In this document: in pieces, positions 37,601-47,357 of the stretch
Layout of the letters: each line of letters opens with the position of its first letter
Position numbering within the stretch: the stretch's first letter is position 1
Assembly: GCA_008921705.1 (NCBI GenBank)
Contig: VFFE01007510.1
Coordinates: forward strand, 1,791,947-1,855,946
Reading direction: 5' to 3'
Length of the DNA: 64,000 bases
Origin: Burhinus oedicnemus
Lineage: Eukaryota > Chordata > Aves > Charadriiformes > Burhinidae
Position numbers and translations under genes: made by a program
The notes under the pieces: generated by a model
What the model saw: the letters and a program-made list of their open reading frames with translations, nothing else
Told to the model about the DNA's origin: nothing
Databases searched by the model: none

Positions 37601-40600
37601 GTGCACTGCAAATACAAAGGAATTGGGAATGCTCCAAACCAGTCCCCAACATATAGGTGTTCAAGCTGAGTAATTTCTAGCCAATCAATGGGTGCTCATT
37701 CATTATGGCTACAGGTGAATCTAGGAAAACCAGAAGCCAAATGCCAATTCCCTTGGCTTTTCCACACAGTTGAACAGCAATGCTGATTTTTTTTTTTTTT
37801 TTTTTTACACTATAAAATGCATCTTCTATTGTCTCTGAGATCTCTTCTTTCTCTCCTGCATTCCTAGAATCAGCAGGGATAGCATTTTTTGCAACTACAG
37901 TGTGGAAGTTAAAGCCATTTAAATTTTGCATTTTGACTAGTCAAGAGTATTGAGCAATCTGCTAGAGAGGGCTGAGTCAGGAAAAAATATTCCAGTTCTT
38001 TTCAGTCACCATTAGGTTATTACTCCAGAATCATAGCAATCTCTAGTACAAAGTCAAACAAAAATTATTTCTGTGTTTTAGTAGTATGCGGTTGCCTTAG
38101 AGACCAAGCTGATTTTTGGTTCATTTTATAAACAGCAGTGAAATATTCACAAGTGTGGCTCAGCATGTGCAAGAGGCTGCAATATATCCAGTTTCATATG
38201 TTGAATCTAAACAGAATGCTTCTAGTCCCCAAACATACATTTCATTTTGCAAACAAAGAAGTCGCCCAGAAAGTTTATTTGGTTTAGCATGTCATGCCTG
38301 CGTTAAGCACTCTCGGTCACAGTCTGCAAGGACCTGGCTCCAGGGTAAGCAGTGACTTGTAAAAATTATTTTTGTGGGCATCTTGCACACTCAAACTGAA
38401 AAAGGAAGAGGATACCTCGTCCTGGTGTTCGCTTTGTGGTTTACACTTAATACAGTAGATTATTTACTATTCAATAGCAACCAGCTGACTAGAACTTGCC
38501 CTTTGCTAGGATTCTGGTGATCTTCTCTGTCAGAAACTTTCACATCCCTTTTTTTGCTGTTCCTCCTCCTCAGTCAGTGAAGGGAATACCACAGGGTTAC
38601 AAAGGCTATGTTCACACTAACAAGTAGTGCGGTGCAATAGGATGTTGAGAGGAAGAGCTTCTGCTGGGGACCCAGTGTTCAACACCCTACATGTTTTAGA
38701 GTGGTAGAGTAACTGGGGAAGGGAGGCAGGGAGACAGTTAGAGCTCTGCATCCTTCCCACCTCTTCTACGCTATGCATGGTACCATAGGATGCCATTTTC
38801 AAGGACCACTATGTTAAGCCAGTAAAAGCCAATCTGCAACCTCTCCTTGAAGATTCACAGGGAACGTAATTACAGAATAGTTTGCAGGATGCATATCTCT
38901 GCCTTTTGCATCTCTGTCTAGCAGTTTGGAAGAAGGTGTAACCTTCAGCCCAGGGAGTAGGGGCCAAGTAATCAGAAGCCCAGTGACCTTAGTTCAGTTT
39001 TAGTTCAGACAATTGCTGTGAAGATGTGAGAAAGAAAATGAGCTAAAGCCATACTGGACGAGAAAGAAAAAAAAAAAGTTAAAAGTAAAAAAAACCTTCC
39101 ACAGACAGAAGTTGAGACAGTGATGGCTGGCAGCCAAAGGATTTGAAAGAAAAAGTGATGACCCAAAACCATATAAAACCCTAAGAGAAAAAACAGGGAG
39201 TTGGGAAATGGCAACTCAGCAACCCTTTCTGACTTCACTGAGGACTGTCTGGCCAACAGAGAAATTCAGAAGGTGTCCATTGATATAGACAGGACAGAAA
39301 ATCATGCAAGCTTTGGGCACATAACCTCTCCCGCAAGCTCCTCTCGAAGGACTTACACGCCTGGAAGCTGGATGGCCTCCTGCAACTGTCTTGATTGGTC
39401 CAATAAAATTAATTCTCCCTCTCCAAATCCATCTAGTATATAGCAGTACTGAAACTGCAACAAAGACACTAATTGCTGAACTCAGATTTGACAGTTACAC
39501 AGAATGACGCACATCTTTATCCAGAGGCACTCACACAAATGGAGATTCTAAATAGGAGAAATATTTTCCTTATGATAACAAAAAACTTCCTGAAATCAGC
39601 TGAGATTGGGCATTTTCTATCAAAAGGCAGAATCTGACCAGAAAACTATACTGAAAATAGGTCTTGGATTAGCGTCTTGGTGAAAGTTTCAGGTCAGACT
39701 ACACTATTTGTGCTTATATCAATGTGCTGTAGTGATCATTGCTATCCATTTCATAAGTTTACGATGTTGAGTGTCCTGAGATCCTGGGAAATAGAAATAG
39801 ACTATTTCTAGCCTAGAAACAGTCAAATAAAACTAACTCCAGGACCCAAGAGTTCTTTTGTGCTCTCACTATTTACCTTCTTATGATGAGGTTTTTATCA
39901 AAATTCAGAAAGTAGGAAATAGCATACGTTCAAGGCACCATACTTTTTATTCAGCCGCTGGTGGAGGAGACTTGATGATCTAACCTTGGCCTCTAAGCAA
40001 ATGCAAGCCCTGCTTGGTCATCTCTTTTTCTAGTATTATTGCAAAACTATCAACAAGCATTTTGAGTTAGAGATCCCGAGACTAGTCTATAAAATACTGA
40101 AAATCTTTATAAAGGAGGTCTGTCAAACAGGAACAAAGGCTGGAGGAAATTTGTGTAATCTCTGTACTTGGTTTTGAAACTCAAGTAAAGGAAAGTCAGG
40201 TAGATGATAAACCATCAATACATACATGAATGTTGAAGAAGAGAAGGATAAAGAGCAAGATTAAATTACTTCTATGGATGAGGACAGTAATCAGGAAGCT
40301 GACTCAGATGATGTACTTAATCCAAAGAGAACGTTGCTTGTGGCCAGTTGAGTGCAGAGGCCTAGGCAGCAAACTGGATGAGCTATCAGTGCCTGTACAG
40401 GACATGAAACAAAACGTGACAGGAAGTGTAGAATGAAGATGCAGTAACAACAGCAGTACCTGCTTTGACTTATACAGGAAGTATATCAATAAAAAAAAAT
40501 AGGTAATAATTGATGTACAGAATTGATTGTAAAGAAATAAAAAAGTAGCATGGCTAAAAAAAGAGTTGTTTTTTGAAGTGCACTGTCTTCTGGGATAGTG

Positions 40601-43600
40601 TGAAGCCTACAAAGGCCCCCAAGGTCACATCTAGATCAGAACACATCTTTAAGAGAGAGTCATATTGCCTCAACCACATCATTGTTATGAAATACATTGC
40701 GGAAGCATAACTCTCCAGGTAAAGACTGAAGAGGAAATATCATAATACTAGAAACCAGGCTTCCCAGCTGAAGCATCCAATATCTCAATAAAATGACCCT
40801 TTCTTCTCTTGTGCAGTCACTCTCTCAGCTCTGGTTTCAGTGAGAGGGGAGGATGTTATTAAAAAAAAGTACCCCTAAACTGAGATTATCAGTTCATTCA
40901 ATTTAATTGACTAAATGAAAGGGTAAGGAAAAGTAGGTCTGTAACTGCGGCTCTCTATTTTTAGGGGAACAAACGAGGAAAATAAGGGATTAAGAAAAAT
41001 TAAGTTGGAGAACTCAGACTGAAGAATTCAAGGATCAGGAAGCAGAGAGATTTGGCATTTCTTTAAATAAGAGGTATAAAAATAATCTTAGATGTAATCG
41101 GTTGAATAAACATCTCAATTCAATGATCGATAGGCAACTAGGAATGGAAGAAAAGGATTAGTTAGCACAGGAACCTAGGCCTTGTAAGTCAGAAAGTATA
41201 AAACTTGCAGTATTACCTAAGGCCCAATTTTGTGAGGTTTGCTTGTTTGCTTGTTTTGGGGTTTTTTTTCCATGCAAGTAGAAGAAAAGAAGTGAAACTG
41301 TCATGATCTGGATGGTTCAACTTAATAGTAACATGATGAAACAAGAAATGTACTTTCAAAGATGTTGAACATGGGACAAAGATAAGGTGACTAGCAAGAA
41401 TGAAAGTACGAGAATCACCAAATCTGAACTTAAGTTTTGTAAGCAAAACTTAAAAACCTTAATGTAGTCAAAATGGGAATACTGGCTGAGGCAGAAGAAC
41501 CACCCAGAAGTGAGAGAACTGACACAAAACCACAAAACTCTCCTGGTAATTTTTTTTTCTTTTTGTATAATAAATTCATCTATTATTTATTCTCTTCCAC
41601 CATGTGTCTACCATTCATTCTTAGCAGTTAACATTATCCATATGCTAAGCTAAAATCATTATCAGCACCATCTGTTTAGTGCATGCTCTCTATATCTTTA
41701 ATTGCTGTGTTTGGATATACTCCTGTTTGTACAGTCACGTTATACAATTACTACAAGTGTCTTGTTTACATCTCTGTGTATTCCATCATTTGATGGACAA
41801 CAGACATCCTGCTAGTCAGTCTATTATCTTGTTAGCCACATTCTCAAGATTGCCATCAATTCTATTGTACATTTGCAATAGTCATCAGGCTTCCTCCTTT
41901 TTAAATAAATCTGAAATGGTTTTGGCTCAGATATCCCAAGTGAAATCTCATTTTAAAAGTACTATTTCTCTAATTCTACCAGAAATTTGTCTCTGGATAC
42001 ATTTTAGGATGATGTTTGTGTTCTTCCCAGCAGTTCATATGGAAGGTTGTAATTAGCCTACAAATCATGTAATAAATTTTGCCTCAGTTTGTAGCAAAAA
42101 TCCTTACCGTGAGTTCCTAATAACAAACTCACACTGAGTACGATGACTTCTAATTTCATTTCCGTTGGGCATTTATTTTACCTACACTGATATTTCCCTG
42201 TATTGTTGGTTCCCAGTTTTATGTCATTAAATAATTTCAGTTATACATTCCTCAGTTTTATGGCTAGACCACAAGATAACTTTAACAATTGGTCCTGAGA
42301 GTGATCCTTGAGAAACCTCACTGGTAACCTCAGTCTAGACCAACGCTTTTGCTTTCCAAACCAGCTCTTTTAGTTTATTCTCTAAGGAATTGCTTTCTAA
42401 GCATAGAACTCCTCTCCAATCCTCTTTTCCAGTGTAAAGATACAACGCATAGGAAAACAATTAAATGCATATAAAGAAAGCTTTCAGATCTTTGGACTTA
42501 AAATGCTGCGCAACTGACCCTGTGCTTTTTGCTTGGTTAATGGCAGACTGCTACGTAATCTGCCACTACAGCAATCCCAGTAGTGAATCCAATCCTGAAC
42601 CGAGTGGGTGGCTGATAGGGAACTAAAAGAGATGGAGTGCTTTACTAGTGGGTTATAAATAGTGGTTGGCTGGCTGATCCTGGAAACCCCAAGAGTTGTT
42701 CAGGGGTCTTAAGCAAAAGAAGTCTCAAGTGGAAGAGACAGACCCTGGAAGAAAGAAGCCAGAATCAAAATATTGTGAAAATTACCTCAAACTGGCATAT
42801 AGTTGCAGAAGATTTCTTAAGGTCTTCAGAGGAATGGAGTGGGGTTTTTTATAAAGAAAAGATTTGCTGGTTTACCTAGAAAAAGGGAAGCTGAGAGGTA
42901 ATCTGATTGCTGCCCGTAAACCACAGGAGGGTATACATCAGGGCTGGAAAAGTATCCTTTAAACTAACAAGAGGATGGAACAGGAAAAATGGGTATAGAT
43001 TAGTATTAAATAAGTTTGAGCAGGCAGGGGAAGATTTTTAACTCATAGCACGAATTTGTGGAATAACCTTCCAGCAAGGTTAAAGAAATGGGGTCAAAAA
43101 AGGCCATTTTTCAAGTTCATTCACCTGATGACAAAGGCTGGAGGTGTCTGCAGCAGCAGGAAGATAAACACAATGATGCACCATGTCCATATAAGTCCTG
43201 CGTTCCTACATTGCACAAAGCATGAAGTGTCATTGAACTGGAAAATGAAACTGTTCCCACCTCATTCATGTCAGTAGTATTATTAAAAGATATGGGAAGC
43301 CTTTGAACCTGGGTAGAGAAGAAATACTTCTAAGTGGGAGAGGTCTATTACAAGAAGTATCACAAGCAACGACCACTGCATTCTCAGAAGAGATGGAACA
43401 TTTGGGCCTTTGCACATTGCTTTATAGTCCTTAAGTAGAGTACATCACCAAACAAAGTCCCTGCGATTAAATACGTAGTAATAAAACGCCTTTGCTAATA
43501 ACCTCTGCAACTGATCCCTAGAGTAACAAGGATACAAATAAAATTCATTCTCATCCTCCACACCACTGTAAACTGGGTCTGTATTTACCTTATCCATCAA

Positions 43601-46600
43601 TTGTATCGATCTGAATATACGACCAAGAAAGTGACTTATGTTTGTTCTCGATTTGAGCCAAACAGGTGTGTAGTAGTAATTAACTGGGGAAGGACATGAT
43701 TTCAGTACCAATATACACTAAGTGCCCTGAATCATTTGCCAGAAATCATCTTTGAAAGATCTAAGCGTGTCAACCTGAAGCACTAGGAGACAAGGTACCA
43801 CCATTTTGGGATCAGATGTCCAGCACGAGTAGAGAGCCCTTGTGACTCATTGTTCAAGACAAGGCTGAAGAAAGATCTTTTTCATCTGTGTTTAATTGGT
43901 AATCATACATGGCCTAATGCAAGACACATACAGACATATAGACCATTCTTGCCAATCCACAGCACAACAGTCTCTCATTCTGGATCTCATAAATGAAGGA
44001 AAAAGTTACAGGACAGATGGGTATGAAAACAAATCTGAAGTACTGCCAGCTAAGGCATTAAACAAATGGACTGAGTGAATGCTTTCCCCTTAACCAAAGA
44101 ACTGGGTTTCTGGCTGCTCTGAGAAACATCCTTCTCTTCAGTTGCTGAAAGCATAACACAGACAAACTCGGGAGCACTTGGTCCCCCCCTTCTACCCTTC
44201 ACTGCCAATAAGTGACTCTACTGAGTCTGCCCGAGCAGTTCAGCTAAATTACACTGAATGCTTTGCTGCTCGAAAGTATGCCCCTCTCAGGGGAAACATC
44301 CCTGCTGGTGCCACTTCAGGGAAGGTTCACTGGGCTGATGTCGCCCGTGTAAGTTCAGTAGTTCTCTTAGAGAGTGCTTCGCTCTCTTGGCAAAACCCCC
44401 TCACTTTGGTCCTGGCGAGGTATTGAAAGACATGCTTTTCAGCCGCCCCTTCCTGGCAGGGGGCTGTTCAAAATTCAGCAGCCCTAGATTCTAGCTTTAG
44501 GCAAGGCCTTAAAAATGTTTCATCTCACCTAACTCAAATTTTCTTCAGAGGAACTTTGTCTTTAAACACAAGCCAGCTTGAGATATTTAAGTAGAAATGA
44601 GCTTTTCTGATAAAGTAAGGTACATTAGTAAAGTAGCAGAATTTACACAGCAAGTAAAATATTCCTTACTATTAAGAAAATCTCTGTTTATATCCATATT
44701 TCCATTTCAGCATCTAGTGCAGTCAGTGAAAATTTTAACACAAGGTGAATATGTTTTGATTCTTAATTGCAGCGTTAGCAGAGTAGCAGATCCTTACCAA
44801 GTTGGCCATATTCTCTTCTCACTTAGACTGGGCTTTCCCCTGCTGAAGAAAAGCTTCCCTAAGCATGATGCAATTATTGTAATTTTTCTGGAAATAAAAG
44901 ACATATCTGTTTTGCAAAGATGTTGGTTTGAATCGCACACCGTTAAGGGAAAGATGATTGTTAGTTAGAAGCCACGTAGCAAGAAAACCTAACTTAACAT
45001 TGGATGACATGGTATATTGAGAGAGGTTTTATTTAAAAATAAATAAATGTCCTTTTAGCAACAGCACAAAAGTGTCTATCTACCTGTCAACTTTCTGTAA
45101 GCAATTTTAAGCTAGTACAGTTTTGAATTTAACACCTGAATAAAAGGCAAAACAACTAAGACATTAAAGAATAACATTTTATATGCAGAGCTGTGGCAGT
45201 GAGGCTCCTTGTTAAGAGCTAATAGGTTTGTTTATTTAGAGGACCTAAATTTTCAAACTGATAGAAACAGCTGCAGTCACAGATGTCACTGATAATTCAT
45301 AGATTATCACTTGAACTACCCACAGGAATTTTAATTTGCAGCAATTTAACTGAACTTGTAAGCTATTAGCGACAAAGGAAATATGGGGTAATGTTATACG
45401 GAATACAAGTTTACATTGAACTAAAGGAATATCCAACATATGAACTATTTTTTTAAAAAAGTTTTATATATTTTGGAAATAGTCAACATGGTTTAAAATG
45501 TTCCATGTGTCAACTCTTCCTGGAAACTGATACACAACATTCAAAGTACACTGAACACTGAGAAATAAAGAGAAATAATGATTCTTAGAAATAGGTATAT
45601 GTGCAGAAAAACAATGTAAGTGTCAAGATTCTTAGAAATGCACTCAGAGAATGTGTCATTATGGGACAAAACACACACAAAAAGCCTCTGAAACCAGTCT
45701 GAGAAAGAAAAAAATCTGTATTAACAGCAAGTTTAAAAACTTCATAGGAACAAAATTCTGCACATTGTTATTAGACAAGGAAATGAAGGGAGCTTATGGA
45801 GGATAGTCAGGAAGCAGAAAGAAGTGTTTTGTGCTCAGACCTTTGTCCAAGCTGTGCATCAGAATTCACTACTGAAAAAAAAAAGAGGTATTCTGTACAG
45901 GTTCAAATATGCAGTTGAGCGAACAGAGATTAGCACCATCACCACATTTTGTTCTTAAATATTTGGTCAACATACCTCTCAAATGATCCCAGCATTAATC
46001 CAGCTAAAGCTGTCATGGATATTCCCAGAAGTCACAAACGGAGGACTTCTGTAATAGCTGCAATAAACCCATTTCCAACTTTTCTGGGGGTGCTGAGACT
46101 AAATACGTAGCACTGGGTGGTAAAGTGGACTACAAAATCAGCTTGCAGATAGAAACTCTCTGCTCAGGTCTTCCCTTTGCTCACATTAATGAAGCCTGGG
46201 AAGGTGCTGGGGGCACTTCAGCACTATCTCCTTTCTTTCCCTACATTGCCCATAGACTCCCTCATAGGTCTGAGATCCACTGTGCAGAGCAACAGACAGG
46301 GGTCTTTGAAAATGCATTTTCTTTTTGCACTCTGACTTGTGGGATCTGGAGGAAATAGAGATTTACACCAAGAGCGGCACGACATGAGGACAGCCTCCTT
46401 CCAGGGAGCTGACAAGCTGAGGGCACAGCAGCAGTGTAGCACTACGTATTGCTATCCCTGTGGAGGAGTCCAGAAGATCGCATCTCCTTTATTCATATCA
46501 GCAGATAAAATTCAAACAACAAAAGTGCTCAGACAGGTAAGAGTTCTCTTACCTTCTTCCTCTAAGTGGTGATCAGTGCCATCTTTTAAATCTTCATCCA

Positions 46601-46733
46601 CCCATGGGCGAGATAGAGGCTTGCTTTTAGTCTCACGTTTTTCCTTCTCTCCATTAGTCTTCTTCAGTATTACTCCAATCAAAACACATATAATGGCTAT
46701 AAAGACTGGTGTTAGGGAAGAAAATAGTGCCAT
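31477..46733 (-). CDS. IYD: Iodotyrosine deiodinase gene, four of five expected coding exons found
   Basis: IYD is a membrane-anchored FMN enzyme of the nitroreductase superfamily. It removes iodide from mono- and diiodotyrosine using NADPH-derived electrons, so thyroid cells can reuse iodide. Reading the minus strand, I place coding exons at 46733-46553, 35795-35636, 33763-33607 and 31659-31477. They give 60, 52, 52 and 60 whole codons, plus split codons at the junctions. The last three join in frame through canonical GT-AG sites, and the translation closely follows mammalian IYD from SGAHTEPW to the C-terminus. Human IYD is 289 residues, so about 63 residues are missing between exon 1 and the next exon found. 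That segment should hold the Arg-Arg-Ser motif that grips FMN. I could not find it in the 10.8 kb between them. Either I missed it, the assembly lacks it, or this copy is damaged. Gene identity is very secure; completeness is not. Confidence 0.95.
31660..33606 (-). other. IYD: IYD intron between exons 4 and 5
   Basis: This 1.95 kb GT-AG intron contains a 165-codon open frame on the plus strand (31841-32338) with no recognisable domain, no low-complexity cause and no splice support. I regard it as chance. No repeat family was recognised here. Confidence 0.85.
33607..33763 (-). CDS. IYD: IYD coding exon 4: lid lysine and core helices
   Basis: This 157-bp exon has one base completing the split arginine, then 52 codons, ending in phase 0. 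The acceptor is cttttgcag and the donor is CTGCAG followed by gtacgt. The translation starts [20 protein letters not shown] and ends [12 protein letters not shown], which aligns without gaps to mammalian IYD. The lysine in TNWIK is the third substrate-binding lid residue (Lys182 in human numbering, from memory). The [13 protein letters not shown] segment belongs to the nitroreductase-fold core and dimer interface. Confidence 0.96.
33764..35635 (-). other. IYD: IYD intron between exons 3 and 4
   Basis: This 1.87 kb GT-AG intron is phase 2 and interrupts an arginine codon. It is AT-rich, with short poly-T and poly-G runs near 35.2 and 35.5 kb. I see no additional exon or recognised repeat. Confidence 0.88.
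35636..35795 (-). CDS. IYD: IYD coding exon 3: start of catalytic core and active-site lid
   Basis: This 160-bp exon has two bases completing a split glycine codon, 52 whole codons, and two bases of a split arginine codon. The acceptor is ...gcactaag and the donor is CTGAG followed by gtatga. The translation begins [16 protein letters not shown] and contains [16 protein letters not shown], both close to mammalian IYD. The acidic run plus tyrosine in EEINY correspond to the lid residues (Glu157 and Tyr161 in human numbering, from memory) that clamp the amino-acid part of iodotyrosine. Both are present, so the substrate lid looks intact. Confidence 0.95.
37133..37152 (+). repeat. 20-base poly-A run in IYD
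   Basis: Twenty consecutive A residues lie within the 10.8 kb interval between IYD exons 1 and 3. It pairs in orientation with the T20 run about 630 bp to the right. Confidence 0.95.
37787..37806 (+). repeat. 20-base poly-T run in IYD
   Basis: Twenty consecutive T residues form the inverted counterpart of the A20 run at 37133-37152. Both lie in the same IYD intron, with about 630 bp between them. Confidence 0.95.
42240..42360 (-). mobile_element. CR1-clade reverse-transcriptase scrap, minus strand
   Basis: On the minus strand one frame reads [15 protein letters not shown], which corresponds to the conserved CR1 reverse-transcriptase block usually written VTSGVPQGSVLGPVL. Flanking sequence is too diverged to place the ends. 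It is inside IYD and in the same orientation as IYD, but is not an exon. Confidence 0.5.
42862..43110 (+). mobile_element. Ancient CR1-clade 3' fragment
   Basis: The sequence follows the consensus 3' region shared by old sauropsid CR1 elements: agctgagaggtaatctgatt, then aatgggtatagatta, aataagtttgagcaggcagg, ttttaactcatagcacgaat and tggaataaccttccagcaag. It is diverged and has no coding capacity. It lies within IYD, antisense to it. Confidence 0.7.
46553..46733 (-). CDS. IYD: IYD coding exon 1: membrane anchor and start codon
   Basis: This exon encodes 60 residues starting [20 protein letters not shown], followed by one extra base before the donor (GAAGAAG then gtaaga). Residues about 7-23 form one hydrophobic membrane-spanning segment, as expected for the N-terminal anchor of IYD. 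A basic linker follows, and then the conserved [10 protein letters not shown] block at about residues 42-51, which matches mammalian IYD. The ATG at 46733-46731 is chosen because it directly precedes the hydrophobic anchor at the length seen in mammals. The exon ends in phase 1, splitting a glycine or aspartate codon after the acidic EEE. Confidence 0.93.
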
Positions 46734-46777
46734 GACTATGGAAATGTGGAGACTTCCTTCAAGTTCCGTAGTTTCTC
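46734..46777 (-). other. IYD: IYD 5' UTR with acceptor-like site just upstream
   Basis: Immediately 5' of the start codon on the minus strand is a 44-base leader. It is preceded by a pyrimidine-rich tract ending ctcctttacag, which looks like a good splice acceptor with its AG at 46779-46778. If it is used, the ATG-bearing exon would be the second exon and an untranslated first exon would lie further right. If it is not used, this is simply 5' UTR or promoter. I found no TATA box that decides between the two. Confidence 0.35.
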
Positions 46778-47073
46778 CTGTAAAGGAGAGGATGAAAAGG
46801 GAAGAGCAGAACAGCAGTGAGCAGAAAGGGGTGGACCCAAGGTTCAGTCCTCGACCCTATCCCACTTCTGCTTTTCAGCCACCGCCCCCACAATCTCATC
46901 TGTGATATGCTCCTCCTGTTAATCAGTCCCAGGTTTATATATTTTCTGAGAAGAAACTGCCTGTGAACAGCAAGCAGAGGCACTGACCATATACAAACAC
47001 ATAAATGCTGTCCAGTGCAAAATCTAAAAAAAAAAAAGTTCTTCCAAAACCCCAGACTAAGGAAAAACAACTT

Positions 47074-47091
47074 CCCCCCCCCCCCCCCCCC
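47074..47091 (+). repeat. 18-base poly-C run
   Basis: Eighteen consecutive C residues lie about 340-360 bp upstream of the IYD start codon; the minus strand reads G18. The exact length may be unreliable because such homopolymers are error-prone. Confidence 0.95.
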
Positions 47092-47226
47092 ATTTTTATT
47101 GTTATAGTGATCCCAGTAATCTTGCTTGTAACGATTATGAGAAAGAGCCAAGCAGGAATGTGACTTTTAGAAACTGATGGCATCTCTTCAGTATTTAACT
47201 CATAAAATTAGTCATATTGCACATAT

Positions 47227-47357
47227 TTCAAGGCCAGGTTGGATGAGGCTTTGAGCAATCTGGTCTAGTGGGAGGTGTCCTTGCCCATGGCAAGGGGGTT
47301 GGAACTAGATGATCTTTAAGGTCCCTTCCAACCTAAACCATTCTATGATTCTATGAT
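47227..47357 (+). mobile_element. CR1 retrotransposon 3' end (avian type), 5'-truncated
   Basis: About 131 bp match the familiar avian CR1 3' end: ttcaaggccaggttggatg, then ggtctagtgggaggtgtcc, gttggaactagatgatc, tttaaggtcccttccaacc, and a tail of two ATTCTATG-type repeats. The copy is severely 5'-truncated, as is usual for CR1, and carries no coding sequence. The plus-strand orientation is opposite to IYD. It lies about 500-620 bp upstream of the IYD start codon. This is the clearest evidence that the window is avian. Confidence 0.95.

Larger units (their letters stand above)
35796..46552 (-). other. IYD: IYD 10.8 kb interval between exon 1 and exon 3
   Basis: The interval is bounded by the donor after exon 1 and the acceptor of exon 3, both in phase 1. 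It should contain the exon for the FMN-binding Arg-Arg-Ser segment, but I did not find it. It holds an A20 tract (37133-37152), a T20 tract (37787-37806), a minus-strand CR1 reverse-transcriptase scrap near 42.24-42.36 kb and a plus-strand ancient CR1 3' fragment at about 42.86-43.11 kb. The rest is AT-rich DNA in which I see no recognisable coding sequence. Confidence 0.7.

Noticed and set aside
40200..40440. An acidic/basic plus-strand region (for example [14 protein letters not shown]) that looked like a possible processed pseudogene.
   Set aside because: Interrupted by stops in every frame, no parent gene recognised, and no clear poly-A tail or target duplication seen.
43445..43711. A minus-strand frame containing an [11 protein letters not shown] stretch, superficially like the FYELLNKRRSVRF of the missing IYD exon.
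   Set aside because: Only F-Y and N-x-R-R spacing is similar, the frame ends in a stop after a few more residues, there is no donor in the required phase, and the upstream residues do not match IYD.
44915..44945. A tRNA B-box-like word (ggtttgaatcgcacacc).
   Set aside because: No A box at the right distance and no cloverleaf can be drawn around it.
45976..46031. A hydrophobic minus-strand peptide ([19 protein letters not shown]) ending at a good donor in the IYD first intron.
   Set aside because: All three frames from the only good acceptor nearby hit a stop before the donor, and the peptide does not match IYD.
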